A stretch of DNA of 64,000 nucleotides. Source: Agreia sp. Leaf210. Its GTDB lineage: Bacteria > Actinomycetota > Actinomycetes > Actinomycetales > Microbacteriaceae. This document shows positions 7,946-16,614 of the stretch, piece after piece (the stretch's first letter is position 1; each line of letters opens with the position of its first letter). Position numbers and translations under genes: made by a program. The notes beneath the pieces are model-generated. The model ran no database searches. It was not told the origin of the DNA and saw nothing but the letters and a program-made list of their open reading frames with translations. The stretch is taken from contig NZ_LMKK01000001.1 in the NCBI RefSeq assembly GCF_001421485.1, positions 975,564 to 1,039,563 of the forward strand, written 5' to 3'.

Positions 7946-8143
7946 CTACGCCGTGTCGGCCGCGTGCTGCGTGAGGGCCTCGGCCACCGCGGTCTCGGGC
8001 ACGCGGAAGCTGCGGCCGAAACGGATCGCGGGCATCTCGCCCGAGTGCACCATGCGGTAGACGGTCATCTTCGACACGCGCATCATGTCGGCGACCTCGG
8101 CCACGGTCAGAAAGCGCACATCGGGCAGGTCTGAGCCGGCCAT
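7946..8143 (-). CDS. bldC: BldC-family MerR-like DNA-binding protein
   Basis: 65-residue one-domain regulator: FLTVAEVADMMRVSKMTVYR, then MVHSGEMPAIRFGRSFRVPE. This is the winged-HTH (excisionase/MerR-like) fold with very close similarity to BldC of Streptomyces, which binds direct repeats cooperatively and delays development. In a non-sporulating relative its targets are unknown. A GGAGAGA ribosome binding site precedes the ATG. Confidence 0.9.
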   Translation of the reverse strand: MAGSDLPDVRFLTVAEVADMMRVSKMTVYRMVHSGEMPAIRFGRSFRVPETAVAEALTQHAADTA

Positions 8144-8270
8144 GGCGTCTCTCCTCTATACGAACTTCTCTACGGGCACTGCGACGAATCACGCGAGTGA
8201 CGAACGAGACTCCGTGATGATTCGCAACTCTAGGGCGTGCACCGGATGCGGGGCAACCGGGTGTTCGCCC

Positions 8271-8771
8271 CTATTTGCGCAGTCGCGATACGAGCTTGGT
8301 CGCGTTGGCCTGCAGATCTTCGACCACGGCTCGCGCCTGGTGGCTCGAGGTCGCGACCGTGCGCCCGACGTTGCGGGCGAATTCCGAGGCCGAGCCCGCG
8401 GCATCCGGCGTGTGGCCGCCCACGGCTGTGTCTGCCCACTCGGCGTCGTCGTCTTTGAGGGAGCCATCGAAGTCGGCCGAGAGAAACGGGATGGCCCAGT
8501 CCTCGACCTCTTCGAGCGGCGATGCGTCGAGCTTGTAGTACCGGTGCTGCCCCTCTTCGCGAACGGCGACGAGGCCGGCGTCGCGCAGAACCTTGAGGTG
8601 CTTCGACACGGTGGGCTGGCTCAGGTCGAGTGCGTGAACCAGTTCGGAGACGCTCGACTCCCCCGCGTGCGGCGCGGCCTCGGCGGAACCAGCTGCCGTG
8701 TAGCGCTCGAGCAGAAGCTCGAGCAGGTGGCGTCTCGTCGGGTCAGCGATCACGGAGAAGATGTCGGCCAT
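8271..8771 (-). CDS. ArsR-family winged-helix regulator
   Basis: 166-residue protein: IADPTRRHLLELLLERY, VSELVHALDLSQPTVSKHL (recognition helix), KVLRDAGLVAVREEGQHRYYKLD (wing), i.e. an ArsR-type HTH in residues 1-95. The C-terminal ~70 residues are a low-complexity, partly helical extension with no metal-binding cysteines, so the signal sensed is unknown. A TACCCT box (8778-8783) ends 6 nt before the ATG, suggesting a leaderless start. It diverges from the Ktr potassium operon, which it might regulate (inference from position). Confidence 0.85.
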   Translation of the reverse strand: MADIFSVIADPTRRHLLELLLERYTAAGSAEAAPHAGESSVSELVHALDLSQPTVSKHLKVLRDAGLVAVREEGQHRYYKLDASPLEEVEDWAIPFLSADFDGSLKDDDAEWADTAVGGHTPDAAGSASEFARNVGRTVATSSHQARAVVEDLQANATKLVSRLRK

Positions 8772-8912
8772 GGCACCAGGGTAGTCAGTCGAGGCGAGAT
8801 TGCTTCTTAGCCTGGGGGCTGGCGCGCCGCCCGGATGCTTCGCCGGAGTACCATGACTGGAATTCATTCGGCCGACCGAGCAGCAGTCGGCCTTGTCGAC
8901 GAAGGACGCTCG

Positions 8913-10355
8913 ATGCGCATACCCGCACCCACGCGGCGCTCCGTCTACGCCAGGCGCACACCGATCGGCCGCATCCGCGACATGATCGACGAGTTCTCCG
9001 AGCAGTCGCCGTCGCGCTTCGCGATTCTGATCTTCACGGCGATGATCCTGATCTTCACCGTGCTCTTCTCGTTGCCGATCTCGCAGGCGAAAGGCTCGGT
9101 CACGCCGATCGCCGACGCGCTCTTCACCGCCGTCTCGGTGATCTGCGTCACGGGGCTCTCGACCGTCGACATGGCCACGCACTGGTCGGTCGTGGGCCAC
9201 ATCTTCATCTTTATCGGCGTGCAGATCGGTGCGCTGGGCGTTCTCACGCTGGCGTCGATCCTCGGCCTCGCCGTGTCGCGCAAACTCGGCCTCAAGAGCC
9301 GACTCATGGCCGCCGGCGACACCAACCCCATGCGGATGCGCCACGGCGCCGTGTCGGAAGGCCAGGCCGTGCGGCTCGGCGAGATCGGCGGGCTGCTGGC
9401 CACCGTCGCGGTGAGCTCCCTCGTGATCCAGCTCGTGATCGCGCTTCTTCTCATCCCCCGCATGCTCATCGACGGCGTCGCCCTCGCCCCGGCGATCACC
9501 GACAGCTTCTACTACTCGGCCATGGCCTTCACGAACACCGGCTTCTCGCCTAACGCCGAAGGCCTCACCCCGTTCGAGAACGACTACTGGTTCCTCAGCA
9601 TCCTGATGCTGGGCGTCTTCATGGGAAGCATCGGATTCCCGATCATCTACGTGCTCTCGCGCAACATCAAGAAGCCGAAGCGCTGGTCACTGCACGTGAA
9701 GCTCACGCTCGTGACCTCGCTCATCCTCATCGTCGCCGGTGCCGTGCTCTACATCGTGCTCGAGTTCGACAACCCGAAGACCTACGGCGACCTCAACGCG
9801 GGCGACACCATCTTCCAGTCGCTCTTCCTGTCGGTGATGACGAGGTCGGGTGGTTTCTCGACGGTTGCCATCAGCGACCTCAACGGATCGAGCCTGCTCG
9901 TCACCGACATGCTGATGTTCATCGGCGGCGGTTCCGCGTCGACGGCCGGTGGCATCAAGGTCACCACACTCGCCGTATTGTTTCTCGCCGCCTTCGCGGA
10001 GGCCCGCGGAAACGAGTCGATGGAGGCCTTCGGGCGCCGCATCCCGGGTGACGTCCTCCGACTCGGCGTGAGCGTCGTGCTGTGGGGCGCCACCACCGTG
10101 GCCATCTCCACCATCGTCATTTTGCAGATCACCAAGGCACCGCTCGACTTCGTGCTCTTCGACGTGATCTCCGCGTTCGCGACCTCGGGGCTCACGACCG
10201 GACTCACGGCATCCCTGCCCGACTCGGGCATCTACGTGCTGGCCGCGACGATGTTCATGGGTCGCGTTGGTACAGTGACTCTCGCCGCAGCCCTCGCAGC
10301 GAGCCAGCGCCGGCAGCTGTTCAGACGACCCGAAGAGAGGCCCATCGTTGGTTGA
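8913..10355 (+). CDS. ktrB: KtrB/TrkH-type potassium transporter membrane subunit
   Basis: 480-residue membrane protein of the K+ transporter superfamily with four M1-P-M2 repeats. The selectivity-filter-like pore segments are visible (AVSVICVTGLST, AMAFTNTGFS, VMTRSGGFST, AFATSGLTTG), each with its glycine. The ATG at 8913 has a strong ribosome binding site (GAAGGA) and is preferred over upstream in-frame starts. It overlaps ktrA by 8 bp. Together they form a KtrAB-type uptake system at the cytoplasmic membrane. Confidence 0.92.
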   Translation: MRIPAPTRRSVYARRTPIGRIRDMIDEFSEQSPSRFAILIFTAMILIFTVLFSLPISQAKGSVTPIADALFTAVSVICVTGLSTVDMATHWSVVGHIFIFIGVQIGALGVLTLASILGLAVSRKLGLKSRLMAAGDTNPMRMRHGAVSEGQAVRLGEIGGLLATVAVSSLVIQLVIALLLIPRMLIDGVALAPAITDSFYYSAMAFTNTGFSPNAEGLTPFENDYWFLSILMLGVFMGSIGFPIIYVLSRNIKKPKRWSLHVKLTLVTSLILIVAGAVLYIVLEFDNPKTYGDLNAGDTIFQSLFLSVMTRSGGFSTVAISDLNGSSLLVTDMLMFIGGGSASTAGGIKVTTLAVLFLAAFAEARGNESMEAFGRRIPGDVLRLGVSVVLWGATTVAISTIVILQITKAPLDFVLFDVISAFATSGLTTGLTASLPDSGIYVLAATMFMGRVGTVTLAAALAASQRRQLFRRPEERPIVG

Positions 10356-11016
10356 TCGCATCAAGCACGACGCTCCTGTCCTCGTGATCGGCCTCGGTCG
10401 CTTCGGCGCCGCGACGGCCGGCCAGCTCGACCGCCTCGGCCGCGAGGTCCTGGCCATCGATGACAACGACACGCTCGTTCAGAAGTGGTCCGAGCGCATC
10501 ACCCACACGGTGCAGGCGGATGCGCGCAACATCGACGCGCTACGGCAGATCGGCGCGGGCGAGTTCTCGATCGCCGTCGTCGCCGTCGGTTCGTCGATCG
10601 AGGCGAGCGTGCTCATCACCGCCAACCTCGTCGATCTCAAGGTTCCGCAGATCTGGGCCAAGGCCATCTCGAAATCGCACGGCAAGATCCTCGAGCGCAT
10701 CGGCGCTAACCACGTGATCTACCCGGAGGCCGAGGCCGGCGAGCGGGTCGCCCACCTCGTGTCGGGACGGATGCTCGACTTCATCGAGTTCGACGACGAC
10801 TTCGCTCTCGTCAAGATGTTCCCGCCGAGGCCCATCCGCGGAAAGAACCTCACCGAGTCGGGCGTTCGCTCGCGCCACAACATCACCGTCGTCGGAGTGA
10901 AGTCGCCCGGCAAGCCCTTCACCTACGCCACAGAGAAGACGGTCGTGACCGACCACGACATCATCATCGTCTCCGGCACCTCGAGCGACATCGAGAAGTT
11001 CTCGGCCCTCGAGTAG
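10348..11016 (+). CDS. ktrA: KtrA-type potassium uptake regulatory subunit (RCK)
   Basis: 222-residue cytoplasmic gating subunit with one TrkA-N (RCK) Rossmann domain (VLVIGLGRFGAATA, acidic IDDND at the end of beta-2) and one TrkA-C domain (about 140-222). The single-copy domain layout is KtrA-like rather than the duplicated TrkA. The start codon is TTG, lying inside the end of ktrB, which implies translational coupling. A double hairpin follows its stop. Confidence 0.9.
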   Translation: MVDRIKHDAPVLVIGLGRFGAATAGQLDRLGREVLAIDDNDTLVQKWSERITHTVQADARNIDALRQIGAGEFSIAVVAVGSSIEASVLITANLVDLKVPQIWAKAISKSHGKILERIGANHVIYPEAEAGERVAHLVSGRMLDFIEFDDDFALVKMFPPRPIRGKNLTESGVRSRHNITVVGVKSPGKPFTYATEKTVVTDHDIIIVSGTSSDIEKFSALE

Positions 11017-11055
11017 CGAAATCTCGCTACCGGTGTCGGCATAAATGCGGACACC
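11013..11055 (+). terminator. Tandem hairpins at the end of ktrBA
   Basis: GTAGCGA / TCGCTAC (11013-11019 and 11024-11030, loop AATC) overlaps the ktrA stop codon. A second stem, GGTGTC / GACACC, with an inner GCAT/ATGC, spans 11032-11055. There is no T-tract, so the terminator call is tentative. Confidence 0.45.
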
Positions 11056-11142
11056 GAACACCCTCATACGGGTGCCCCCGAGTGCTAGACAAGGTGTGGG
11101 GAAAATCCCACGCCGAATTCAGGCCGACTCGAGGGAATTCCA

Positions 11143-13632
11143 GTGACCGACGAAGCAACCGCGCCCGCAGGCGATCCGAACACCCCGCAACCGGCCGCCC
11201 CGGCGCAGCCGCAACCGGCCGCTGCGACACCGCCACCCGCGGGGCCGCCATCCGTCTTTGCCCGAGCATTCGGGCCGCAGCGCCTGTTGCCGATGTTTCT
11301 GCCCGTGGCCACCACGCTGGTGGTCGGCTACGTGCTCGGACTCCTGGCGACGATCCTCACCGTTCTCTCGATCGACGAGTCTCGGCCATGGTCGTTGGTG
11401 GCCGCACTTCCCCTGCAGCTGCTGGGTGCCGGGCTCTTCGGAACGATCACGGGATCGGTCTCTGCCGGCGCCATGGGATTGTCCGTCAGCGGCTCGGTCT
11501 TCGTCTTCGTCGTACCGCTGCTCTTCCTCCTGGTGCAGGCCGGATCTCTTGCCGTCACGTCTCACGTTGCCGAACGGCGAGTACCGAGTGACACTGCGTC
11601 CGTACGCTGGATCACCGCGCTGACCCAGGGCCTGAGCTACTCCGTCCTGATCACCGTGCTCGCGCTGATCGGTTCGATCGCCTACTCGTCCGAGGGCGCG
11701 ATGTTCTCGGTCACCACAGCATCCGTCAGCCTCTTCGCGGGCGCACTCGTGATCATGACGCTCAGTGCTGTGATCGGTCGCGCGAGCACACCCGGTGCCC
11801 GACGCGAGGCGAAGCCGTTCGGTGTCGGCCTTCGCCTTCCCGCTGCGCTCAGCTCAGCGCTCTGGATCGCCCTCGGTTACGCCGTCGCCGCTTCGCTCGT
11901 CGTCGGCATCGCACTCATCATCGGGGTCACCGTGCAATCTGGTCCGCGCGCCCTGTTGAGCGCGCCGCTCTGGCTGCCGACGGCCGCGGTCGACGCGCTT
12001 GCGGTCATGCATTTCGGCCAGCTCTCGGCCGGCGGCACCCTGATGCAGGCCATCGGAACCGGCACACCGAGCTCGATCTGGATCGGCTCGGCGGACCCCT
12101 GGGTCGTCGTCGTCGATGTCGTGCTCGTCATCGTCTTGATCGCCGTTGCGGGCACGCTCCTGCGAGTCCTCCGGGCCTCGCGACCCATGGCTCCCGTGGC
12201 GGCCTGGGCTTCGAGCGTCGGCGCCTTCGCTCTGGTCGGTCTGCTCATCTCGTTGTTCGGTTCGGTCGCGGCAAGCGGATCCGTGGGCGGGTTCGTCTCG
12301 GGGTCACTGACGGTCGGCCCTGCGGCCTACACGTTCCTGCTCTTCGCCGCGCTCGGGGCCCTCGTCGAGGTGGTCTCTCGGTACGTCGCGGGATACGTAC
12401 TCGGAGTCCTGCCCGCCGGCTTCGTCGCTCGCCTCAACCGCGTGGCGCTGCGTTTCGTGAGCTCCACTCCGCCCGCGTCTCTCGCTCGGCCCCACGTGTC
12501 CGTCGCGCCGTTCGCGGGCGCTCCCGAGGTCGGGGAGCCGGTCGTCACCGACCCGAACGCGGCAACCTCGGCACCCGCGACCACTGCCTCACCCGCGGTG
12601 ACGACCCCGCCCACCAACCCGCTAGATCCGCGCACCAAGAAGCGCATCGTGGTCGGCTCCATCGTGGCTGGCAGCGTGATCGTCGTCGCGGTACTCGCGT
12701 CGGTGGGGCTCTCGATCGCCAACGGCGTGGTCAACGCCCCGCAGGCGAAGGTGTCGGAGTACCTCGATGCACTCGTCGAGGGCGACGCTTCGCGTGCGCT
12801 CCAGTTGAGCGACGTCGACGCCCCGAACTCTGAGCGCCTCCTGCTCGACGACGAGATCTTCCGCGCCGCGGCCGGCCGCATCACGTCATACGACATCACG
12901 TCGGTGACCACCTCGGGCGACACCGCGAACGTGACCGCCGAGGTCGATCAAGACGGTAGCAAGGCCACCATGCAGTTCACCGTCGAGTCCCGCGGCAAGC
13001 AGTGGCTCTTCTTCGACGACTGGAAGCTCGACCGCCCCGAACAGTCCACCCTGCCGGTGTACATCGACGAGTCGCTCGACCAGGTCGAGGTCAACGGCGT
13101 GCCGATCGAACTCAGCGACGAGCAGCGCGGTGAAGGGCTGAGCCTGATCGCGTTCCCGGGACGCTACGACTTCAGCATCTCCAAGTCGAGCAGATGGCTG
13201 ACCGCGGAACCGGTCTCCGGCACAATCATGGCCGGCAGCGTCCTCGGCAGCACGAACCCGGTCGCGCTCGAGCCCGAGGCCACGCCGGGCCTGACAGAGG
13301 AGATCAGCAAGCAGGTGGACGCCTACCTCGCAGAGTGCATCGCGTCGACATCGCTCGAGCCTGACAACTGCCCGAACGATCTGTACTACTCGTACGGCAA
13401 CCCCACCAACGTGGTGTGGAGTCTGACCGAGGCTCCCGAATACGAGATCAGAATCAGCTACGACGGCACTATGAGCGTGACGACCACCAAGACCGGATCC
13501 GCCTCGGTCACCTACAAGTACACCTCGGGCGGCGAGCGTGACGGCTCGAACAAGACGACTATCCGGGTGAGCGGCGACGTGAAGATCGACGGCGACAAGG
13601 CGACCTTCGTGCCCGACTCCAACGGCTACTGA
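11143..13632 (+). CDS. Large uncharacterised multi-pass membrane protein with extracellular C-terminus
   Basis: 829-residue protein I do not recognise. A Pro/Ala-rich cytoplasmic head (1-40) is followed by many hydrophobic segments (about 45-430), a Pro/Thr/Ala linker (about 450-500), a final basic-flanked helix (KKRIVVGSIVAGSVIVVAVL, near 503-527), and a soluble C-terminal ~300 residues. The latter begins with a NTF2-like small domain (VSEYLDALVEGDASRAL) and continues with beta-rich segments holding one Cys pair (AECIASTSLEPDNCPN). The architecture recalls envelope-stress or zinc-ribbon membrane proteins, but this is only a resemblance. The start is GTG. The stop overlaps the convergent SGNH gene by 7 bp. 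Confidence 0.75.
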   Translation: MTDEATAPAGDPNTPQPAAPAQPQPAAATPPPAGPPSVFARAFGPQRLLPMFLPVATTLVVGYVLGLLATILTVLSIDESRPWSLVAALPLQLLGAGLFGTITGSVSAGAMGLSVSGSVFVFVVPLLFLLVQAGSLAVTSHVAERRVPSDTASVRWITALTQGLSYSVLITVLALIGSIAYSSEGAMFSVTTASVSLFAGALVIMTLSAVIGRASTPGARREAKPFGVGLRLPAALSSALWIALGYAVAASLVVGIALIIGVTVQSGPRALLSAPLWLPTAAVDALAVMHFGQLSAGGTLMQAIGTGTPSSIWIGSADPWVVVVDVVLVIVLIAVAGTLLRVLRASRPMAPVAAWASSVGAFALVGLLISLFGSVAASGSVGGFVSGSLTVGPAAYTFLLFAALGALVEVVSRYVAGYVLGVLPAGFVARLNRVALRFVSSTPPASLARPHVSVAPFAGAPEVGEPVVTDPNAATSAPATTASPAVTTPPTNPLDPRTKKRIVVGSIVAGSVIVVAVLASVGLSIANGVVNAPQAKVSEYLDALVEGDASRALQLSDVDAPNSERLLLDDEIFRAAAGRITSYDITSVTTSGDTANVTAEVDQDGSKATMQFTVESRGKQWLFFDDWKLDRPEQSTLPVYIDESLDQVEVNGVPIELSDEQRGEGLSLIAFPGRYDFSISKSSRWLTAEPVSGTIMAGSVLGSTNPVALEPEATPGLTEEISKQVDAYLAECIASTSLEPDNCPNDLYYSYGNPTNVVWSLTEAPEYEIRISYDGTMSVTTTKTGSASVTYKYTSGGERDGSNKTTIRVSGDVKIDGDKATFVPDSNGY

Positions 13633-14357
13633 GTCGGCGATGCAGCCTCGCGGGCCCGGATGCTTCGGGCCCGCGAAGCGACATCAGGCAAGAACGCCGA
13701 GGCCCAGACCCGGTAGCCGCGGTCGTTCGGGTGGAACAGGTCGGCCGCCGACTGATAGACCGCCTTCACGATTCCCTGCCGCTTGGTCACCTCGTAGAGC
13801 GGCGCGACGGTGAGGCCATGGCGCTCGGCGGTCGCCCTCACGATGCGATTGGCGACGGCCACGAGCCGCTCACGCTGTGGGATATGGAAGCAGGGCAGAT
13901 CGGCGACGATCGCGGTCGAGGGCAGTTGTGAGTACAGCTCTTCGAGCTCGCGGGCGAAGCGCTCTTTCTCGAACGAGTTGATGTCGTTGGCACCGATCGA
14001 CACGGTCAGCAGATCGGGCGAGACATCGCGCAGCAGCTTGGCCAGCTTCGGCATCTGGATGGCGAGAGCCTCTCGAAGCCGGGCGCCCGCGACGCTGAGA
14101 TTGACGATCCGCACAGAGCGCCCCGTCTCTGCGGCGAAGTGGTTCGCCACGACCTGGACGTAACCGCGGTACGGCTTCGACGCCCCGATTCCCTGCGCCG
14201 CTGAATCTCCGATGACCACGTAGAGCAGCTCGCCCGCCTTCTTCTGGCGCGCGCGCCAGAACGCCGAGTTCACCGGAATCGTGAGGTCGATGCGCGCCGC
14301 CGCTGTTTCGCGATGCCGCACGATCAGACTGATCGGCCACAGAGAGAGAAGGTTCAC
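13626..14357 (-). CDS. SGNH/GDSL-family hydrolase
   Basis: 243-residue esterase-fold protein. Block I is VVIGDSAAQGIG (Ser52 nucleophile), block III is SIGANDIN, and block V is DLFHPNDRGY with the catalytic Asp/His pair. An N-terminal hydrophobic stretch (NLLSLWPISLIV) may be a membrane anchor or poor signal. Substrate unknown. The GTG start is backed by a TAGCGT box (14364-14369) ending 6 nt upstream, suggesting leaderless initiation. Confidence 0.85.
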   Translation of the reverse strand: MNLLSLWPISLIVRHRETAAARIDLTIPVNSAFWRARQKKAGELLYVVIGDSAAQGIGASKPYRGYVQVVANHFAAETGRSVRIVNLSVAGARLREALAIQMPKLAKLLRDVSPDLLTVSIGANDINSFEKERFARELEELYSQLPSTAIVADLPCFHIPQRERLVAVANRIVRATAERHGLTVAPLYEVTKRQGIVKAVYQSAADLFHPNDRGYRVWASAFLPDVASRARSIRAREAASPTQ

Positions 14358-14428
14358 TCTGAAACGCTATCGCTGCGCCCCGACACAGCACAGGGGGTTG
14401 CCCATCTGCTGGCTCAGGGAGCGAACGC

Positions 14429-15277
14429 TCAGCCGGCGGCGAGCTCCCGAGCGCGAGCGAGCGCCGCATCCGTCGCCCGGGCGAACAGCTCGTCGACTCC
14501 CCCGTCTTGCAGCACCGCGACGGCGCGCTCGGTCGTTCCCTTGGGGCTCGTCACCTGTCGACGCAGCTCTGCAGGGGTCGACTCCGACGCCGCCAGCAAC
14601 TGCGATGCCCCCAGGAACGTGCCGTTCACCAGAACGGCGGCCTCCTCCGGGGTGAACCCCTTCTGCACGGCCACCGCGGTGAGCTGCTCGATCAGAAAGA
14701 AGACGTACGCCGGGCCCGACCCCGAGATCGTCGACAACGCATCCAGCTTGTCTTCGGGAACGACGACGACCTCGCCGACCGTCTCGAACACCCGCCTGAC
14801 GAGCGCGAGCTGATCGGCCGTCGACCGGGTGCCGGCCGAGAGCCCGGTCACGGCGCTGCCGACGATCGCGGGGGTGTTGGGCATCGACCGCAGCACGGCC
14901 ACAGCCTCCGGCAGACGCTGCTCGAAAGTCGCGACGGTCACGCCCGCCGCCACGCTCACGACGATCGCGCCGGGCTCCAGCGCATCCGCGATCTCGTCGA
15001 GCAGGGCCGGCACCATGGGCGGTTTGACCGCCACCAGAACGATGGATGCGCCGGCGACAGCCCGGCGATTCGCCTCGGGATCGTCGTCGGTCGCCCAGGC
15101 CGAGACCGCCTCGACGTCGTCGAACTCCGCGGCGCGGGCGGCCGAGCGATTCGTCACGCGGATGCCGCCGGACACGTCGACGGTCGGTGCGAGCAGTCCG
15201 GAGAGAATGGCACGACCCATCGATCCGGCGCCGAGGATGGCGATGGCGGGCAGGGAGACGGGGGCAGTGTCGGTCAC
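14429..15277 (-). CDS. proC: Pyrroline-5-carboxylate reductase
   Basis: 282-residue enzyme for the last step of proline synthesis. It has an N-terminal NADPH-binding Rossmann motif (ILGAGSMGRAI), VLRSMPNTPA and the family signature around SGSGPAYVFFLIEQL, with the usual all-helical dimerisation C-terminus. Length is normal. The GTG start is preceded by TAGGAT (15284-15289) with 6 nt between, the leaderless spacing. It diverges from the CDF gene. Confidence 0.94.
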   Translation of the reverse strand: MTDTAPVSLPAIAILGAGSMGRAILSGLLAPTVDVSGGIRVTNRSAARAAEFDDVEAVSAWATDDDPEANRRAVAGASIVLVAVKPPMVPALLDEIADALEPGAIVVSVAAGVTVATFEQRLPEAVAVLRSMPNTPAIVGSAVTGLSAGTRSTADQLALVRRVFETVGEVVVVPEDKLDALSTISGSGPAYVFFLIEQLTAVAVQKGFTPEEAAVLVNGTFLGASQLLAASESTPAELRRQVTSPKGTTERAVAVLQDGGVDELFARATDAALARARELAAG

Positions 15278-15350
15278 GGGTCCATCCTAGGATTGGGGAT
15301 CGACGGGTAAGCCGCCACCTGTGCAGGTACAGCGCGTAGAGGACAGACTC

Positions 15351-16289
15351 ATGAGCACATCCGGAGGCAGCAAGGCGATCTTCGCCGCGCTGGCAGCCAA
15401 TCTCGGCATCGCTCTCACCAAATTCATCGCCTTCCTGTTCTCTGGGTCGTCGTCGATGCTCGCCGAGAGCGTGCACTCTGCCGCCGACTCGGGCAATCAG
15501 CTGCTGTTGCTGCTCGGCGGCCGCAAGTCGCGCAAGCAGGCCGACCGCGCGCATCCCTTCGGCTACGGCCGCGAGCGCTACGTCTACGCCTTCGTCGTGT
15601 CGATCATCCTGTTCTCTGTGGGTGGCGTGTTCGCTCTGTACGAAGGCATCGAGAAGATCAACAATCCGCACCCGCTCGAGGTGTGGTGGCTGCCGATGCT
15701 GGTGCTCGTCATTGCCATCGGCCTCGAGGGGTTCTCTCTGCGCACGGCGATCGGCGAGTCGAACCCCACGCGTGGCACGCTCAGCTGGCTGCAGTTCATC
15801 CGCCGGGCGAAGGCGCCGGAGCTGCCCGTGGTACTGCTCGAAGACACGGCTGCCCTGCTCGGACTCGTCTTCGCCTTCGCCGGAGTCGGCCTGACCGTTC
15901 TCACCGGCAATGGCGTGTGGGACGGCATCGGAACCGTGTTCATCGGTGCCCTGCTCGTGCTCGTCGCCGTGATCCTGGGCATCGAGACCAAGAGTCTGCT
16001 GGTCGGCGAGGGCGCCACCGATGAAGACCTCTCGAAGATCGAGAACGCCATCACGTCGAGCCCCGAGGTCGAGCACCTCGTGCACCTGAAGACGATGTAT
16101 CTCGGCCCGGACGAGATGCTCGTCGGCGCCAAGATTACGCTGCCCGCGGCCACCACGCTCACCGATATCGCTCTGGCCATCAACGCCGTCGAGGCGCGCA
16201 TTCGCGAGGCAGTACCCATCGCTCGTGTGATCTACCTGGAGCCCGACGTCTACGCGCCGAGCGTCGCGGACGCGACGACCGACCTCTAA
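15351..16289 (+). CDS. Cation diffusion facilitator family transporter
   Basis: 312-residue membrane protein with about six helices and a cytoplasmic C-terminal domain. The metal-site helix reads MLAESVHSAADSGNQ (His42 and Asp46 of an HxxxD pair); the second site helix has LLEDTAALLG. HPFGYGRERYVYAF is a well-conserved family segment between helices 2 and 3. Expected role: proton-coupled efflux of Zn, Fe or Mn; the metal cannot be told. The ATG at 15351 follows an AGAGGAC ribosome binding site. Confidence 0.9.
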   Translation: MSTSGGSKAIFAALAANLGIALTKFIAFLFSGSSSMLAESVHSAADSGNQLLLLLGGRKSRKQADRAHPFGYGRERYVYAFVVSIILFSVGGVFALYEGIEKINNPHPLEVWWLPMLVLVIAIGLEGFSLRTAIGESNPTRGTLSWLQFIRRAKAPELPVVLLEDTAALLGLVFAFAGVGLTVLTGNGVWDGIGTVFIGALLVLVAVILGIETKSLLVGEGATDEDLSKIENAITSSPEVEHLVHLKTMYLGPDEMLVGAKITLPAATTLTDIALAINAVEARIREAVPIARVIYLEPDVYAPSVADATTDL

Positions 16290-16451
16290 CCGAGGACATA
16301 TTCGCGTCGAGTCCCACTCGGCGCAGCGTGTGCCGCGAATCGGCTTGTGCCGTCCGCTCGAGGCAGGATTTTGTCCTCATCTAGCTCGCGCGCCCGAGGC
16401 TGATCGGTCTCTGAACACCCTCTTCGACGAGGCAATGAAGATTACCCGCGC

Positions 16452-16461
16452 GAAAGCTTTC
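16452..16461. promoter_or_regulatory. Palindrome in the sugar-operon promoter region
   Basis: GAAAGCTTTC is a perfect 10-bp palindrome about 95 bp before the first ORF of the FAD/ABC/esterase operon, in the otherwise gene-free 16290-16545 stretch. Size and AAnnTT form resemble LacI-family operators, and a LacI gene lies at 29538. The assignment is inference. I see nothing else definite in this intergenic stretch. Confidence 0.35.
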
Positions 16462-16545
16462 TCTTCGTGCAAACGCATCGTAGAGTCACTGGGGTACCGG
16501 GCAAGTCCCAGACACAATACGAATTACCTGCAAGGGAGCAGAACG

Positions 16546-16614
16546 ATGGAGCCGAACTACAGCACCTCCTCCGCGCGGTCGGCCGAAGCCCGCCGCGACC
16601 GGGTGCGAGCGTGA
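16546..16614 (+). CDS. 22-residue leader ORF of the FAD/ABC sugar operon
   Basis: ATG with a strong ribosome binding site (AAGGGAG, 16532-16538) opens a 22-codon frame, MEPNYSTSSARSAEARRDRVRA in sequence, whose TGA overlaps the GTG start of the FAD oxidoreductase gene (GTGA). The oxidoreductase has only a weak site of its own, so this short frame probably serves translational coupling. Not a known leader family. Confidence 0.45.
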   Translation: MEPNYSTSSARSAEARRDRVRA

